The notes beneath the pieces are model-generated. The model searched no databases. It worked only from the letters and a program-made list of their open reading frames with translations, and was not told the origin of the DNA. Source: Diphasiastrum complanatum (Eukaryota > Streptophyta > Lycopodiopsida > Lycopodiales > Lycopodiaceae). Taken from it: a stretch of DNA of 64,000 nucleotides. Position numbers and translations under genes: made by a program. Numbering within the stretch: position 1 is the stretch's first letter; every line of letters starts with the position of its first letter. The stretch is from NCBI GenBank assembly GCA_029204225.1, contig CM055104.1, forward strand, positions 26,240,394 through 26,304,393. The letters run 5' to 3'. Positions 10,960 to 22,928 of this stretch are shown here, one piece after another.

Positions 10960-11540
10960 ATTTAGAGAAATCTGATATTTGCGGCATCTTTCAAATACTG
11001 GTCTATATCTGTACTATGAACTCCCAAGTCGTCCAAGTAAATTTCAAGGAATTTTTGCAGATAATCTTTAAAAGCAAATTGCATTACTCTTTGGAATGAA
11101 CTTGGTGCATTATAGAGTCTAAACGACATTACTTTGTAAGCATAGGTGTCCCATTCTGTTGCAAAAGCAGTTTTGTGACGATCGGTAGGTGCAATCTTAA
11201 CCTGGTTGTAACCACTAAATCCATCCAAGAAACTATAAGCTTCCGCTCCAACAAGGCGATCCAAAATGCTTTCAGTAAGAGGTAACGGAAAGTGATCTTT
11301 CCGTGTCACTTTATTCAATGCTTTGAGATTCACACAGATTCGCAATTTTCCATTTTGCTTAGGAACAATGACAATCAGTGAAATCCATTTTGTATGCTCG
11401 ATCTCATAAATGAAATCGGCGTCAAGCAATCTCTGAAGTTCTTTCTTTATTAGATCTGCCACATTAGGATTACAGCGATAGAACTTTGTAACCTTTATGG
11501 TATGTTCAATCACTGATGTCGGAATACCCTTTAAATCTTA
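10960..11540 (-). pseudogene. gypsy a reverse transcriptase
   Basis: This open run of 183 codons carries Ty3/gypsy RT blocks in order: I-V-P-K-Q-N-G-K-L-R, D-H-F-P-L-P-L-T, S-F-L-D-G-F-S-G-Y-N-Q, F-A-T-E-W, Y-N-A-P-S-S-F-Q-R-V-M, and the catalytic Y-L-D-D at about 11039-11028. It would copy the element RNA into DNA. The frame is lost after D-A-A-N-I-R-F-L. This is the best preserved RT of this gypsy family in the window. Confidence 0.92.
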
Positions 11541-11597
11541 ATAAGTCCATGCAAAACAATCTTGATACTTAATAAGTAACAAACAGAGTGCTTGATA

Positions 11598-12860
11598 CTA
11601 TTCAGGAGTAAGTTGTGACCCCACTTGTACAATCTTTTCCGGTTCTCCTAGTTCAGCAAGATTCATTGGCTGCGTCCTAGCTGGGCCATCGTAAACCTCT
11701 TTAGATTTCGGCATGTGTTCTTCAGGTTCACGATGTGCTTTAGATAACATGATAACCACCTCATCTAGTGTATAACGTTTAAAATGCTCTGGCATATCAT
11801 GCTGGACTACATTTGCTTGTTCTTTTTCGCAAGGACTTGTCTTGGATCTTCGGTTAGCCTTCTTAGCAGGAATTGATCGTGGAGGTGATGTCTTTCGGGT
11901 TGATAAATCTTTCTTCACAGGTGAAAACTTCCTAGACGATGATGTCTTGCTAGAAATCTGACTTGAAGGATCATTCTTGGCTTTTCCTTTGCTTTTATCC
12001 AATAGAGGTGGCACTTCCTTTGAATCGATCTTTTGAGGGAGGTTTTCCCATTTCAGGACCGTATTATAATGTTGCTTAGCTTGTTTCTTCGTTATCGAAC
12101 CTATGATCATGCCTCCCTTTAATATAACTGCTTTGGGCGGTTTGATTGTTGGTTCATCAGGAACATTATGCACTCCAAATCTGGTCGGATCCATATGATG
12201 TAGAATCTGTTCATCCGTAAGTTTTGCATTGTCATCATAAGTTAAGGCATGGCTCACTGGTATGAGATCATCCTCAATTGGATCTGGTATAGGTTCTGTT
12301 GAATTTTAGGCTACATTCAGCACATTTAGTGGAAACGTGATTGGTGTATCCAAAGTTCGATCTAATAAGGAAATCTCGCTCAACTCTTATTGAATATCTT
12401 GTTGACACATATATCCTGCTGTACAATCAATTGTTGCAAGAGCTTCATTCCAATTGACAGTATCCGTTTGAGAATCGTAGTGAACTCCCAATTTTTTCTC
12501 TGATCGATCACAAGTGTGATCCATTGTTGATGAATCGTCATCCACTTTTTGAATCACTGGTTTGATAGTCCAAGTCGTAGGATCAACTTTAACTGCACGT
12601 TCATGATTTTCAAAAGCGATTTTTTCGGTACCCCAGTTATGAATTACTTGCGCAACTCATAAAAGTAATGACGAATTGTAATCCTGCAATCCTGACAGGT
12701 ATATCTTCCACCATTCCTCGTGAACAAACTGTTGTTTGATCCGCTAGCTTAATAGCAAAAGTAGCAGGCTTAATCTTTGTAAGGCCCCATTTTGTACATA
12801 GCTTTGTAGAAATCAGGTTAACTCCTGAACCGCCATCTATCACGACTGCTTCTTTAGAAA
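11598..12860 (-). pseudogene. gypsy a aspartic protease and linker to RT
   Basis: The protease core I-D-G-G-S-G-V-N-L-I-S starts at 12843 and is followed by the A-D-Q-T-T-V and P-V-R-I-A-G blocks typical of this plant gypsy group. The L-L-G-R-P-W-L block is lost. A linker of about 220 residues follows (12257-11598), rich in Lys/Ser, with D-M-P-E-H-F-K-R-Y-T-L. Equivalents of that block recur in gypsy b and c, which defines the family. The linker contains stops between 12640 and 12260. Confidence 0.85.
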
Positions 12861-13199
12861 ATTGTCTATGTTGTATCGGCAGAGTGATATTTTTTTGTTC
12901 ACTTTCCCAAGCGGCTCCAACATGGAGTACATCGTTAGATTCTTCAAATCCAGCACAAAAAAATGGCTCGTGGTGGAGTTCTAGTTATTCTTGAGCTAAC
13001 TTTTGCGCTAAGACTTCTTTAGCTTTTGGCACCAACTTTATGAACTCTCCCAATGAAATATTGATCTTGCTAGACAAAATGTTCATGAGTAATTCTGTAT
13101 GCAGTGCTTCCGGTTCACTCATCTTGAAGGGTTCTTCGTGATGATGTAATTGATCATTCATATCCGTACGTAAATTTCTTGGACGCTGCAATGGTGAAG

Positions 13200-14844
13200 A
13201 TCAAACTTCAACTGCCACTTTAGCAGCTTCAAGTTCCTCTTCTTCTTGCAGATGTTTAATCCACTGTCTCATATCCTGATATCTTCATTTTTCTGCATTA
13301 AGATTTGGATAGACTCCCGATGCTGTTGGTGTTTCGTTCAATGGAATAGAATCAGTAGGCACTGGATCCACTACTGGTTCTTTTTGCTTTTGTGCTCTGG
13401 TGACCACCATCAAGGGTGCACTTGGTCTATTTTGAGCTATTGATCCTTGCTTGATGGTTATCAAATTTACAGGTGCTGTAGTTGGTGGTGGCTTCGGTCT
13501 TGCTGGACAGTCTTTATAGCAATGCCCATATCCACGACAGAATGGTACAAATTTTTCTTTATTTGGACATTCTACAACTCTGTGATTTTCTCCACATGCA
13601 AAGCATCCAAGTGGTGCTCTGATCCAATTTCTTGAGGCTTGTTGGTGAGCGACAACATAAATGACATACTGTTCTGAAGATCCACCTTCCAGATCATTAC
13701 CATAGCTCCATTGCTCAGCACTTCCGTAAGGTTTTGGTTCCATCAAATTGGCAGGAGGAGCAGAGTGTTTTGGCGGGGCAGGCAAAGCTAGACATTCCGG
13801 GTATCCAAGAGTAGATTGTCGCAGTCTTGCTAATGGATTTCCTCCATACTATGGATCTCGATATCCCATATGGGCATACCGTTGCTGAACTATCCGATGG
13901 CTGAAGTTGCAAAAAACAGTCTCATGGTCAGGTGAATTACACAGATGGCAAACACTGATTTCCATTCGTTTTTTCAATTGAGGACACTCGTTCACTGTGT
14001 GATTTCTTGTACAAATAGAACACCAGATATTTTCCCTGGTAGGAAAAGTTTTTGCAAACTTCTCAGGTTCCTTGTTCGCTTATCCGCGGAAATTTTCCAA
14101 TGTTTTGATCTTCTCATCAAATTGCAACTGCAACTTTTCCATCTGTTTCTGTTGGGTCTTCTCAAGTTTCTCGAACTCATTGAGCATCATTTCTGCAGTA
14201 GCATTGACATTCGTTGATGCAATAGTGGTGGATGTCGTAGTAGTCTGCCCTGCTGTATAAGGCAACATACTGACATTCGACTCATCATCTGAATCTTCAT
14301 CCTCTTCTCGAATTGCATCGTCCATAGCATTTTGCAAAAGTGCGTACTCATTATGGCGTTTCAGCTCACGTCTGATCTGTTTAGGTAGTCTTGACAAAAA
14401 ATACATAATCATGGCATTTTCATTAATCAGCTTAGGTTCGCATTCAGATCTAAGATGTTTCACCCTTTTGATGTAATCTCGAACCATTTCTCTCTTTCCC
14501 ATTTTAATTTTACTTAAAAGTAGGAAAGGGTCTTCCATAAACTTCTGCGGTTTGAACCGTGTGATAAGGTCTCGTTTAACAACCTCCCAATCTGTACGCT
14601 TAGTTTCATCTTGGTTATAGTACCAATCTTGTGCTGCGCCTGTTCAGGCCATAGGAAACAGCTTAAGTTTATCTTGAGGATAAATCTCACCATAGACCTA
14701 ACATGATTCAACATAGATCTGAAGTAATATAACTGGATCTGTTAATCTATTATATTTGGGTAGATCCAATCGGGGTGCTCTTCTAACAGTAATTGGATTG
14801 ACCTCCTATGGAGCACCTCTAGGAGCAGCTCCAGGGGGAGCCAT
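13200..14844 (-). pseudogene. gypsy a gag
   Basis: The start is the ATG ending at 14844 (M-A-P-P-G-A-A-P-R-G-A-P). The capsid region includes G-A-A-Q-D-W-Y-Y near 14640 and, in an open run at 14538-14080, V-R-D-Y-I-K-R-V-K and F-L-S-R-L-P-K-Q-I-R-R-E-L, with a coiled-coil tail. A CX2CX3HX4C knuckle (C-F-A-C-G-E-N-H-R-V-V-E-C) at 13605-13567 is followed by a second, broken knuckle ending at 13507. Stops at several points disable it. Upstream, 14845-15060 looks like an untranslated leader. Confidence 0.85.
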
Positions 14845-15400
14845 CTTTACAAATTTAGATCAAATAGATAATGAGATTGGATCTAGATTTTTCCAAAAAA
14901 CTATCTCAGATTAGATCTGCTAGATCTATTCCACTTTTCAAGAATTTGATTCTATATGATGAAAAACTTTTCGAAATTTGATCGATCGATACTTTTCAAA
15001 AATGACAAATCTCTCAGAATCCAATTCAGAATATATCAGATTTGATCCAAATTTTGACAGAGACTTGATCTAGAAAATCAAAAACGAAAAATAGGACTGG
15101 CGAAGGTTCGCTAGGCGAAGGTTGGCTCGACGAAGTTTAAACAATGTTATGTTGAGAAAAAACTCTTTGAACAACTTTTTTGGAAATTTCTTGGAAAATA
15201 ACCTTCGCAGACTTCTCAGATGGAAGATCTGACATAGATAAAACCATGGAAAACTGGACAAAGGTTTTTGACACAAGAAAATACAGTTTCTGTAATCTGA
15301 CGAGGGTAAAAATCAAGATTTTTTGTGATCTGACCAAGATGAATCTTTGTCGAACTCAAAAAATAGTATTTTCACCCATCCGAAGAAATTCAGCTACATC
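14845..15400. other. Leader of gypsy a and junction with gypsy b
   Basis: No credible coding region. 14850-15060 is A/T-rich with repeated AGATCTAATC-like words. 15090-15130 holds several GGCGAAGGTT-type words also seen at 9.0-9.3 kb. The LTR boundary and primer-binding site of gypsy a could not be located. Confidence 0.4.
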
Positions 15401-17010
15401 ATCAGTATCGCTAGCACATCCGCAATGCCAACCAACAATCTTTCACCTCCCATAAAGTACTCACAAGTCTTTTGCGCTAGAAGCATGCTGGCAAATGGAA
15501 ACACCATATCCAATCCAATGACACCACCAACCTTGATGAGTTGTCCGAAATGCCCTTACACCTAACCAATCCACTCAGCAAACGAGGCAACATCAAAATC
15601 CCAGCTATCCATCACCAATCACGTGAAGTTTTGGTAGTTCTCGATGGTGGCTTCGGTGTCAATATCATTTCCACATCCCTCATGCTAGAATGGAATCTGA
15701 AAGACAAGCTTGCCAAACCTACTTGTCATCTTAGGATGGCTGATCAAAATGTGGTCCGACCTACCGGTTTCCTTTCACAAGTGCTGATCAAACTAGGGGG
15801 TTTAAAATTTTCTGTAGATCTAGTAGTACTTGATATTCCCAATAATGCCTATTCCTATGAATTACTACTTGGTCGTCCGTGGCTCACCAATGCAAGAGTC
15901 GTTCATGACTGGAGCAAAGGCCGAGTCACTTTTGGAAATCGTGACAGTTCTGTCACCATTGATTAAACAGACAAACTCAAACCTACACGCATTCAACTGG
16001 AGTCACAGTTTAGCTACCATTGATAGTGTGAATGTCTATTACTGTGCTCAGCATCAAGATGATTGTACCTCTCCACTCCCGATCGATCACAATCAATTAC
16101 CTAATCTTGATACACCTGTCATCAATATCAATTTTATTTATATCCTTCCACACAACAATGAGTTACTAAATGTTGCATGGCCATCTACTAATAAATCAGA
16201 AGATTTATTTGTAGACGACGAGAATGTCTTACGAATTCAAAATTGCCCAGAAGATTTGGACATTTCTAATATTCAGATCCTCAATTACATGGAGGCACTT
16301 CCACTTAGGGCCTATCTGCAACATGCTTCCAAGGTGGAACTAGTTGCCAAGGTTACAATTGAAAAGCCTGATACAAAATTCTACTATGCCAAACGCCCAA
16401 ACTTTCCATGGGATCTCTGCAAGGAGGAGACCATCTTTCAAATTGATGACGAGATCCTCCATGATGTACCACCCGTTCCTCATCCACACTCCTCCCCACA
16501 ATCAAAGGCTCAACCACGTGGCCATGCTATGAATGAAAAGATGAAAAAACCACTTCAAATTCAACCGCCTAGCGACCTCACAACTATTAGGGAAGTTCTT
16601 GAGATTGCCTCTATTCCTACACCAATCCCCGAATGTCCCCAATCACCATCCCCGCAGGTGAAAGGCAAGGCCCCCCTTTAATCTCCAGCCCATGATGTCC
16701 CTGCATACTTTAAGGACTATACGATCGAGGATGTCACAATCCAATTACCCCAAGCTCAACGTGAGCCAAATGGCAGTTCACCCTACGAAGGCCCTGCGCG
16801 AACTATCACGCTTTCTCTAAGTGAGCCAAATGAAACCAACGAATATATTGTCCATGTCGAAGCTCTTCTCAATCGCGAACAACGCAGAGGCTTGAAAAGC
16901 TCCTGCAAAAATATAGACATCTCTTTGTGTGGACCTATAAAGACATGAAAGGCGTCTCACCCCAGGTAGCTGTGCACCGTATTCTGCTTAAATCGGGTGC
17001 GAGCCCAACT
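15400..17010 (+). pseudogene. gypsy b protease and linker, truncated before RT
   Basis: The plus strand reads L-D-G-G-F-G-V-N-I-I-S at about 15635, then M-A-D-Q-N-V-V and L-L-G-R-P-W-L-T. This is a gypsy aspartic protease with Phe replacing Ser in the usual D-G-G-S-G. A linker of about 280 residues follows (to 16681) with P-A-Y-F-K-D-Y-T-I-E-D-V-T after a TAA stop, then V-S-P-Q-V-A-V-H-R-I-L. The latter is the sequence just upstream of RT in this family. RT itself is absent: homology stops near 17010. Same family as gypsy a, opposite strand. Confidence 0.82.
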
Positions 17011-17139
17011 GATAGATTAAAAAGTACCTCATGATTAGCTTGTTGTTTGATCCAAATGTTAAATGAAACTCAAAAATATTGTTTAAAAAACAATACATGA
17101 ACATCACTTCTCCAAGAACCCAACTCCAAGAACAGCTCA

Positions 17140-17660
17140 ATAAAAATGCGCGCACTGTTTTTTATGCATTTTTTATTATTTTTCAACCTAATTTGGGACG
17201 TTGGAATCCAACATCCAAATGCGTGGGATCTTATTTTTTTATCATTCTGTTAATAGACTTCGGATTCCGACGTGTATTTGGGACGTCGATTCTGACATTC
17301 AAGTAGACGTCGGATGGATGGGCATCGCAGACAATTTTATGGATCATCTTGGATCGGATGGCTCCTTTTAGCATCGCATTCCGACATCCACATCGGATCG
17401 CAAGCCACGTCTATGGACGTTGGATTGCCACGTACACGTGGGATGTCGCAATGCGACGTCCACGTCAGATTCATTTTCATCAACCGGGAAGTGTCGCTCC
17501 GGATTTCGGCAACTTATGTGTGTTGGATTGCGACTAGTTTTAGGCAGACGACCTTATAGCGACGTGTTTTTTCGACGTCCACGACAAATTAAAAAAAAAT
17601 TAAACTCGCGATTCACGTCGCAAAACACGTCACAAATCGTGACGAGTGTTGTTGTGCAAT
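17140..17660 (+). repeat. Spacer of gypsy b with degenerate GACGT(C)-type repeats
   Basis: GC-richer than its surroundings, this stretch is crowded with imperfect copies of GACGTC, CGTCGGATT and TTGCGACGT words in both orientations. It has no convincing ORF. By position (after pol, before ORFX) it corresponds to 8850-9560 and 41960-42740. Subterminal repeats of a DNA transposon are an alternative. Confidence 0.45.
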
Positions 17661-17739
17661 AATATTTTGATGGTTTCAAGTGCCTTGATCATTGACAAGC
17701 TCAATTGGACATCCAAAATGGACAACAATATTCTCATAT

Positions 17740-18430
17740 ATAAATTTGGCTATGGATTTTGCATTAGCTATGCACATTGTCTTTACATTAATGTCAAAAG
17801 ATTTTCAATTGTTATATAGGATGTGGGATAGGTACTCCAAATTACATATGGGTGAGCCATCTGCTCCCAGACCCGATTTCTTAGATAGGACAGACCTCCC
17901 GACCAAGAGGCCTAGTAGGAAGCAGCCAGCCCCAAGAGGGCCCCAAAGAAAGTCAGGAGGAAAGATATCCCAGTAACCTCTTCTATTGAAAATGTAGATA
18001 CTGTGGCACTAGATTCGGTTTTAAATACAGCTACAACCATTTTGGAAAATCCAATTAATCCTGTAGATGCTTCTCTTCCACCTCCTCCCAAAGCTTTTTA
18101 TACATATATAGATTTGGATGAATATCTAAAATTTGAGAGTGACATATCTGACGCTGTAGATAGTTCATTGAAATTCCATTTTGTTTTAGATTAGAAGAAC
18201 TTGATTTTAGTATAAATTACAGGGTTATTGATTGTTTGGATATGAAAAATAGACGACCTTCTATTAGTGATCATGTGATAGAGTCTGGGTCCAGCTTGTG
18301 CAATTTGACATTGCAAGGGATTCTTACCGAGAGTTTTTGGTTCTCAGTAATTTTTTGCTTCAGGTCCTTAAGGGGAATAACGACAGCTTGGCAGTGTGTC
18401 TGTTTAGTGGATACACACCACTAACCAGAT
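17740..18430 (+). pseudogene. ORFX-like coding region of gypsy b, repeated at 43.4-43.9 kb
   Basis: A coding-like run starts around D-F-Q-L-L-Y-R-M-W-D-R-Y (17803). It continues through H-M-G-E-P-S-A-P-R, a basic proline-rich block (K-R-P-S-R-K-Q-P-A-P) and, after a frameshift near 17950, A-L-D-S-V-L-N-T-A-T-T-I-L-E and Y-I-D-L-D-E-Y-L-K-F-E. A stop lies at 18193 and another frame change follows to N-Y-R-V-I-D-C-L-D-M-K near 18220. About 535 bp (17802-18336) match 43403-43937 in inverted orientation. The product is not recognised. Confidence 0.6.
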
Positions 18431-19088
18431 ACCTGGTTGTGCCATATCATAACAAGTAAGAAATTCATATGATTTTTGCTGTTAATAGCTTTATCATTAG
18501 CATTATCAGTGGAAATATTTCTCAGAATTTGTTGGAAGTAAACCTGATTTGCGAATGTTTGGCTAGATCTACTCACGATGTGGTGTAGTATAGAGAGGAT
18601 CGTCCACTTTCTAAGTTTCTACCAAGATTCAAACGGAGTGACAAAACCTTACTAAGGCTTATCCAACTAGCAAGGTGATTAAACTAGATTCTAGATTAAC
18701 ACCCAAAGGGAATTCGAATGGAAGATTGCGGCTAACTAATTATCAATCAACAAAATACATGCCACAATACAAACCAATGAGATCGGAGGCAACAGGAGTC
18801 CCGAGCACCTTCCCTCAAGCTATGCACCTTCCCAAAGGAAACACAAATAAATTTATGGAACTTGACAATAGCAAAAAAAACATAAATAAACCCTCCCTAC
18901 AATGCTTATTTACATTGTCTTTTGAAAGTTTTAGGCTTTCTTATATCAGAGTGAATTGCTACCTGTTTCAAATTTTTTGGGGGGATTTAACCTTTTCTTG
19001 AATTTAGAAAATTAAATTTAACAGAGGGGGGGGCTAAAAACTTTTTTTCGCATTTAAAAACCTTGATCACATATGAGATAATATATGG

Positions 19089-19090
<2 letters not shown>
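18431..19090. other. Unassigned stretch
   Basis: I see no feature here beyond short incidental ORFs. A run of eight G (19026-19033) and an A/T-rich tail precede the TA microsatellite. Confidence 0.4.

Positions 19091-19132
<42 letters not shown>
19091..19132. repeat. (AT)n microsatellite
   Basis: Uninterrupted AT dinucleotide run of about 42 bp, just upstream of the unassigned coding region. Confidence 0.97.
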
Positions 19133-19135
<3 letters not shown>

Positions 19136-19233
19136 CATAAACTCATATATATACTTTCATATATGTAATATATATATATTCAAAACTTTATGTTTTCGTC
19201 TTCTCATACTAATGTTGTTTATATGATGAAGTT

Positions 19234-21640
19234 TTGCAGGCTTTCTACACAACAAAAGAGACTGTCCTCATGCCCGTTGGTGATGCGAATCCAATTTTCT
19301 CTACAAAGGCATGGAAAATTGTTCAGAAGCCTAGTTCCAGCGGCCAGTACATGAAAGTCTTCGTCGTTGTCTCCAAAGTATCGGTTGGTGAGCCTGGATT
19401 TTTTATGGAGGATGTTGAGACTATAGGTGTGGTGTGGGCAATTATAATGCTTGAAACCATGCTGATTGAAAGGGTTGAATTCATGACCCGAGGTTCTAAT
19501 GGAGAAGAACACCATTTTGTTCTGTCTTGCTCGGATACAGTGCATTATACGGAGGCATGCAAAATTCATGACTCAATTGGTGCATTGCGTAGATATCATG
19601 GAAATTTACTCGATGGGATGATTGATCTTCAAAGTTTGCATAAAATGATGCGAGAACATGAAGAAACAATGATGGAGACAACTAAAATTGTCACGGCCGT
19701 AGTCAGCGAACTGAGAGGAACATAAGTGGTATTATTCTATGAGACAGAACCGACACCATCCTCAGCTCCAACTCTATCTGGAGGTAGAAAACAAGCACGA
19801 CAAAAAGCTACATTGAAACGACACCACCCAGAAGACGAAATTTCTATTGGTCGAAAGACAGCCAAGCCGGTTGGACAGACTGGAAAACGTCCACTGGAGC
19901 CAAGGGTTGATCTGACTGGAACAATATCTGGAGGCCTCTATGACATTGTATCATCCTCCGATAATGATGATGCATTGGGTGAGTTTGAGGAGGAAACAAA
20001 TGTCAATCTCGATGCATATTCCTCTGATGGTGTTGGTTACGTTTGGGACAAGCATATATATCAAATTGAGTCAAAGAATATTCGTCGAGCCTCGCTTTTT
20101 ATGAACCAACATGCCCTTGATTTTTCTTTTGCTGAGCAGTTGTATCAATCAGTTTGCACGACTACTTCCATCAATGTCACAGTGCGGCCGATTTCTTTCA
20201 AGAGTGGAGATGAACCTGAGGTTTTGTTCAACAGTCCAGAGAAATTTTTAAAGATGTATCGTGAATTCAAACGTGTGGATATGGTGGAAGCAGTGCAATT
20301 GTATTTAGAGTTGTATCCAAAAGAGATGGACTCCAATGAAGGTTCCAGATTGGATGGGCTATGCAAAAATAGGTTCTTATCTCATTGTACTTTTGAACCT
20401 ATTGATGGTCAACATTTTTGTTGTGCATGTAACGAGATAGCGTTGACCGCAGTTAGAACCGGTAATCTCCATAGCCAACTTTACGATAGGCTATTTGCAT
20501 ATGTGCATGTGTATATTTGTATATATAAAAGCATGCCCCGCTACATGTGGGAGTCCAACAGGTTAAATTATGAACCTGAGAGCAAACGTAGCTTGGCTTA
20601 AATAATGAAACGTGCACGAGAGCTCTGGATCTCGTTGGACAGGCCTCGATACATCAAAGGAGTGAAGCTGGATCAAGAGACGAGCAAAACAATGGCCCAA
20701 TTTTAACAGGGATTGTTAGGCATTCTTGGTAGTCAGCTCGTTGGCACATTGAAGGGAAGGTTGCCCTTGGAGACTTTATATCAAACCTCTGAGGAGTATA
20801 CCATTATCTTGTTGTGTTCGGATGACGCGTTTAATAACTACTTGGAAGTTATGAAGCGTTATGTGGCTGGGTCTCTTCCATATAATGCCTTTTACACCAC
20901 AACGTCAAAAGACCGTACCACTCACTGTAAGATTTTTCAGATCACTGCGGTACTTGCCTGACCCAATTTGTATGAAGGTATGCAAAAAACTCTTGGAGGG
21001 CCAATTGTATTTTGGCAAAATAAATAGAGAAAAATACATTGAAGATGGTGTGGCGACAATTGTCAAGGAAACAACAGCTCTGCACGTTGTAAAGTTCTTG
21101 ATTTCTTTAGAGAATGATCTGCCAGTAGATGTGTAGTATGACAAAGAGGCAATAAAGCGCCTATCCTTGTCTATCAACAAAAAGTTTGCCTATGATTGGA
21201 TTAGAGTGGCTACAAGCAGCAGTAGAAGCATATCATCTACGCTGTAGAGTGCCATACCACTCTCTTTAACACAATTTGTTGAAAAAATAAAAGAAAAAAT
21301 AAGTCAGAGACAAAGTCATGCGGGGAGCAGCACTGGCACTTCTTGGAGATTTTTTCGCAAAGTGAGACCTCCAAAGGAAATGAAGCAATTTGCTGTGGGG
21401 TCGATGAATCGAACTTCATGGACGTTCCTTCGTCTGCTTGGGAGAGTCCCACACTGTACATTTTTGATAATATCGAGTCGATTAGTTCAAGTTACATCAC
21501 TACATTGGTGCGACACTTCTTGGCCACCCTCATGGCAGAACACAAATTGTGTGTTATTGTACTATTTTTGGAACAGAGTATTAAAGAGGGAGTCATGCCA
21601 ATCCCCCATGCATGTCCACTGCATGTAGGTATACCTAACC
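19234..21640 (+). pseudogene. Unrecognised decayed protein-coding region
   Basis: One plus-strand frame stays coding-like from 19234 to about 20960 with only a few stops (TAA at 19723, 20599 and 20704; TGA at 20959). It then shifts by one to 20861-21136 and on to about 21240, and a last piece lies at 21343-21645. Features include a Glu/Met-rich helix (M-R-E-H-E-E-T-M-M-E-T), an acidic Ser/Asp block (V-S-S-S-D-N-D-D) and a Cys/His cluster near 20378-20436 (H-C-T-F-E, H-F-C-C-A-C). Further on come S-D-D-A-F-N-N-Y-L-E-V-M-K-R-Y and P-D-P-I-C-M-K-V-C-K-K-L-L-E. I find no RT, integrase, transposase DDE or helicase motif. A captured host gene, an unfamiliar mobile element or an old viral insertion are all possible. 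Confidence 0.6.
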
Positions 21641-21825
21641 CATAATAGTTAATACCCATGCATAAGCATAGTGCATCTACATCCTATCCCATACTAGGAT
21701 GCAGCACACATGCCTATACCGCATCCTACTCGACTATTATCCATATTAGGCCTAGCCCCTATGTCCAAGACAGCCCCTAATGGTACAAACCCCCATTAGG
21801 GTCGTAACACTAATAGTATTTTCGT

Positions 21826-22190
21826 TAATTTATGAGTTACGTAAAAGTCAAAAATTTTAAGAAGATTCAAGATTTCAGTTTTTTTCAGTTATCTATAAAA
21901 TGAATTTAGCTTTAATGAAAAAAATGTGATCAAATCTGACTGAACAAAAACTCAGTATGGTCAGTTCACTAATCTAAATTCACTTTATAGATAACAAAAA
22001 AAAATTCAAATCTCATACATTTTACATAACTCGTAAATGTTGACAAAAATTGAGATATCAATTCTTTTTTGCCATTATCTAGAAAGTAAATTTAGATTGC
22101 TGAATTGACCATACTGAAGCTTTTGTTCAGTTAGATTCGGTCACAATGTTTTCACTAAAGCTAAATTATTTTTAGGTTATAGATAATTTA
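21826..22190. repeat. Nested palindromic MITE-like element
   Basis: The block 21893-21992 begins with GTTATCTATAAA and ends with TTTATAGATAAC, so its ends are mutually inverted. Its whole sequence recurs inverted at 22068-22185. The outer block 21826-21892 (TTTATGAGTTACGTAAAA) recurs inverted between them at 22005-22050 (TTTTACATAACTCGTAAA). No ORF. This fits a non-autonomous inverted-repeat transposon or a foldback remnant; target duplications were not identified. Confidence 0.65.
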
Positions 22191-22194
22191 CGAA

Positions 22195-22928
22195 TACCTA
22201 GTATATGAAATTTACCGATGGTTTAATACAGACATTCTCATAAAGTAAGTTGTTTTCACTGATGGAGAGTTTGCTTAATTTAATGGATGGGATTTTGTTA
22301 CTGATTATAGTATGTGAGTGCTTGTGTACAATTTTCAGTTTAGATCTTTGGTTGTTATAGGAGTTAGAAAAATCTATTAAGATTGGATGGTTGCTATTTC
22401 TTGCATGAGATGCTAGAAACATGAGCATTGAACTGAAGAGAGTAACTACGATACTTAGAGCTGAGTTATAATCATTTTTTTAATCTTGATGGATCTCCTA
22501 GAGGTTCTAGTAGGATGAACTGTTATACCTTAAACTTTTGGATATTCTAAGAGTTTATGTACCAAGAAGCATTTTTGAATTGTATATAAGAAATTGTGGA
22601 GTGTTTGACTATAAGGATTAGTTTCTATAGCTTTCATATTCTACCCAATGTTTCATACAAGATGTTTTACATGAAGGTGATTTTACTAACTTATTGAGAG
22701 TTGAAACCTAGATGGAAAAAATCATCACTTAGGATACTTTTCAGACTTGAGGTTGTACTCGAAGGTAAAGATAAACAATTGAAAGATCATTCTATCTTTG
22801 AGTACTTGTTTGATATTTGTAGTCAAACTAAGGATAAAGATTTTATCAGGTAAATGTTGAACGTAAAATAATGGTTCCTGATTTTCCTTTCCGATTATGA
22901 AAATAGAACATGTTCAAGGAGGGAAGAA
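22195..22928 (+). repeat. 3' internal non-coding region of LTR family A, with polypurine tract
   Basis: About 730 bp match 62640-61821 on the opposite strand. Coding is not apparent. It ends in a purine run (AAGGAGGGAAGAA, 22917-22928) directly before the LTR start at 22929, which fits the polypurine tract of an LTR retrotransposon. The pol region is missing. Confidence 0.7.

Noticed and set aside
17140-17660. CACTA subterminal repeat region as the primary call
   Set aside because: No CACTA terminus found at either side; its place between gypsy pol and ORFX fits a spacer better. Kept as an alternative.
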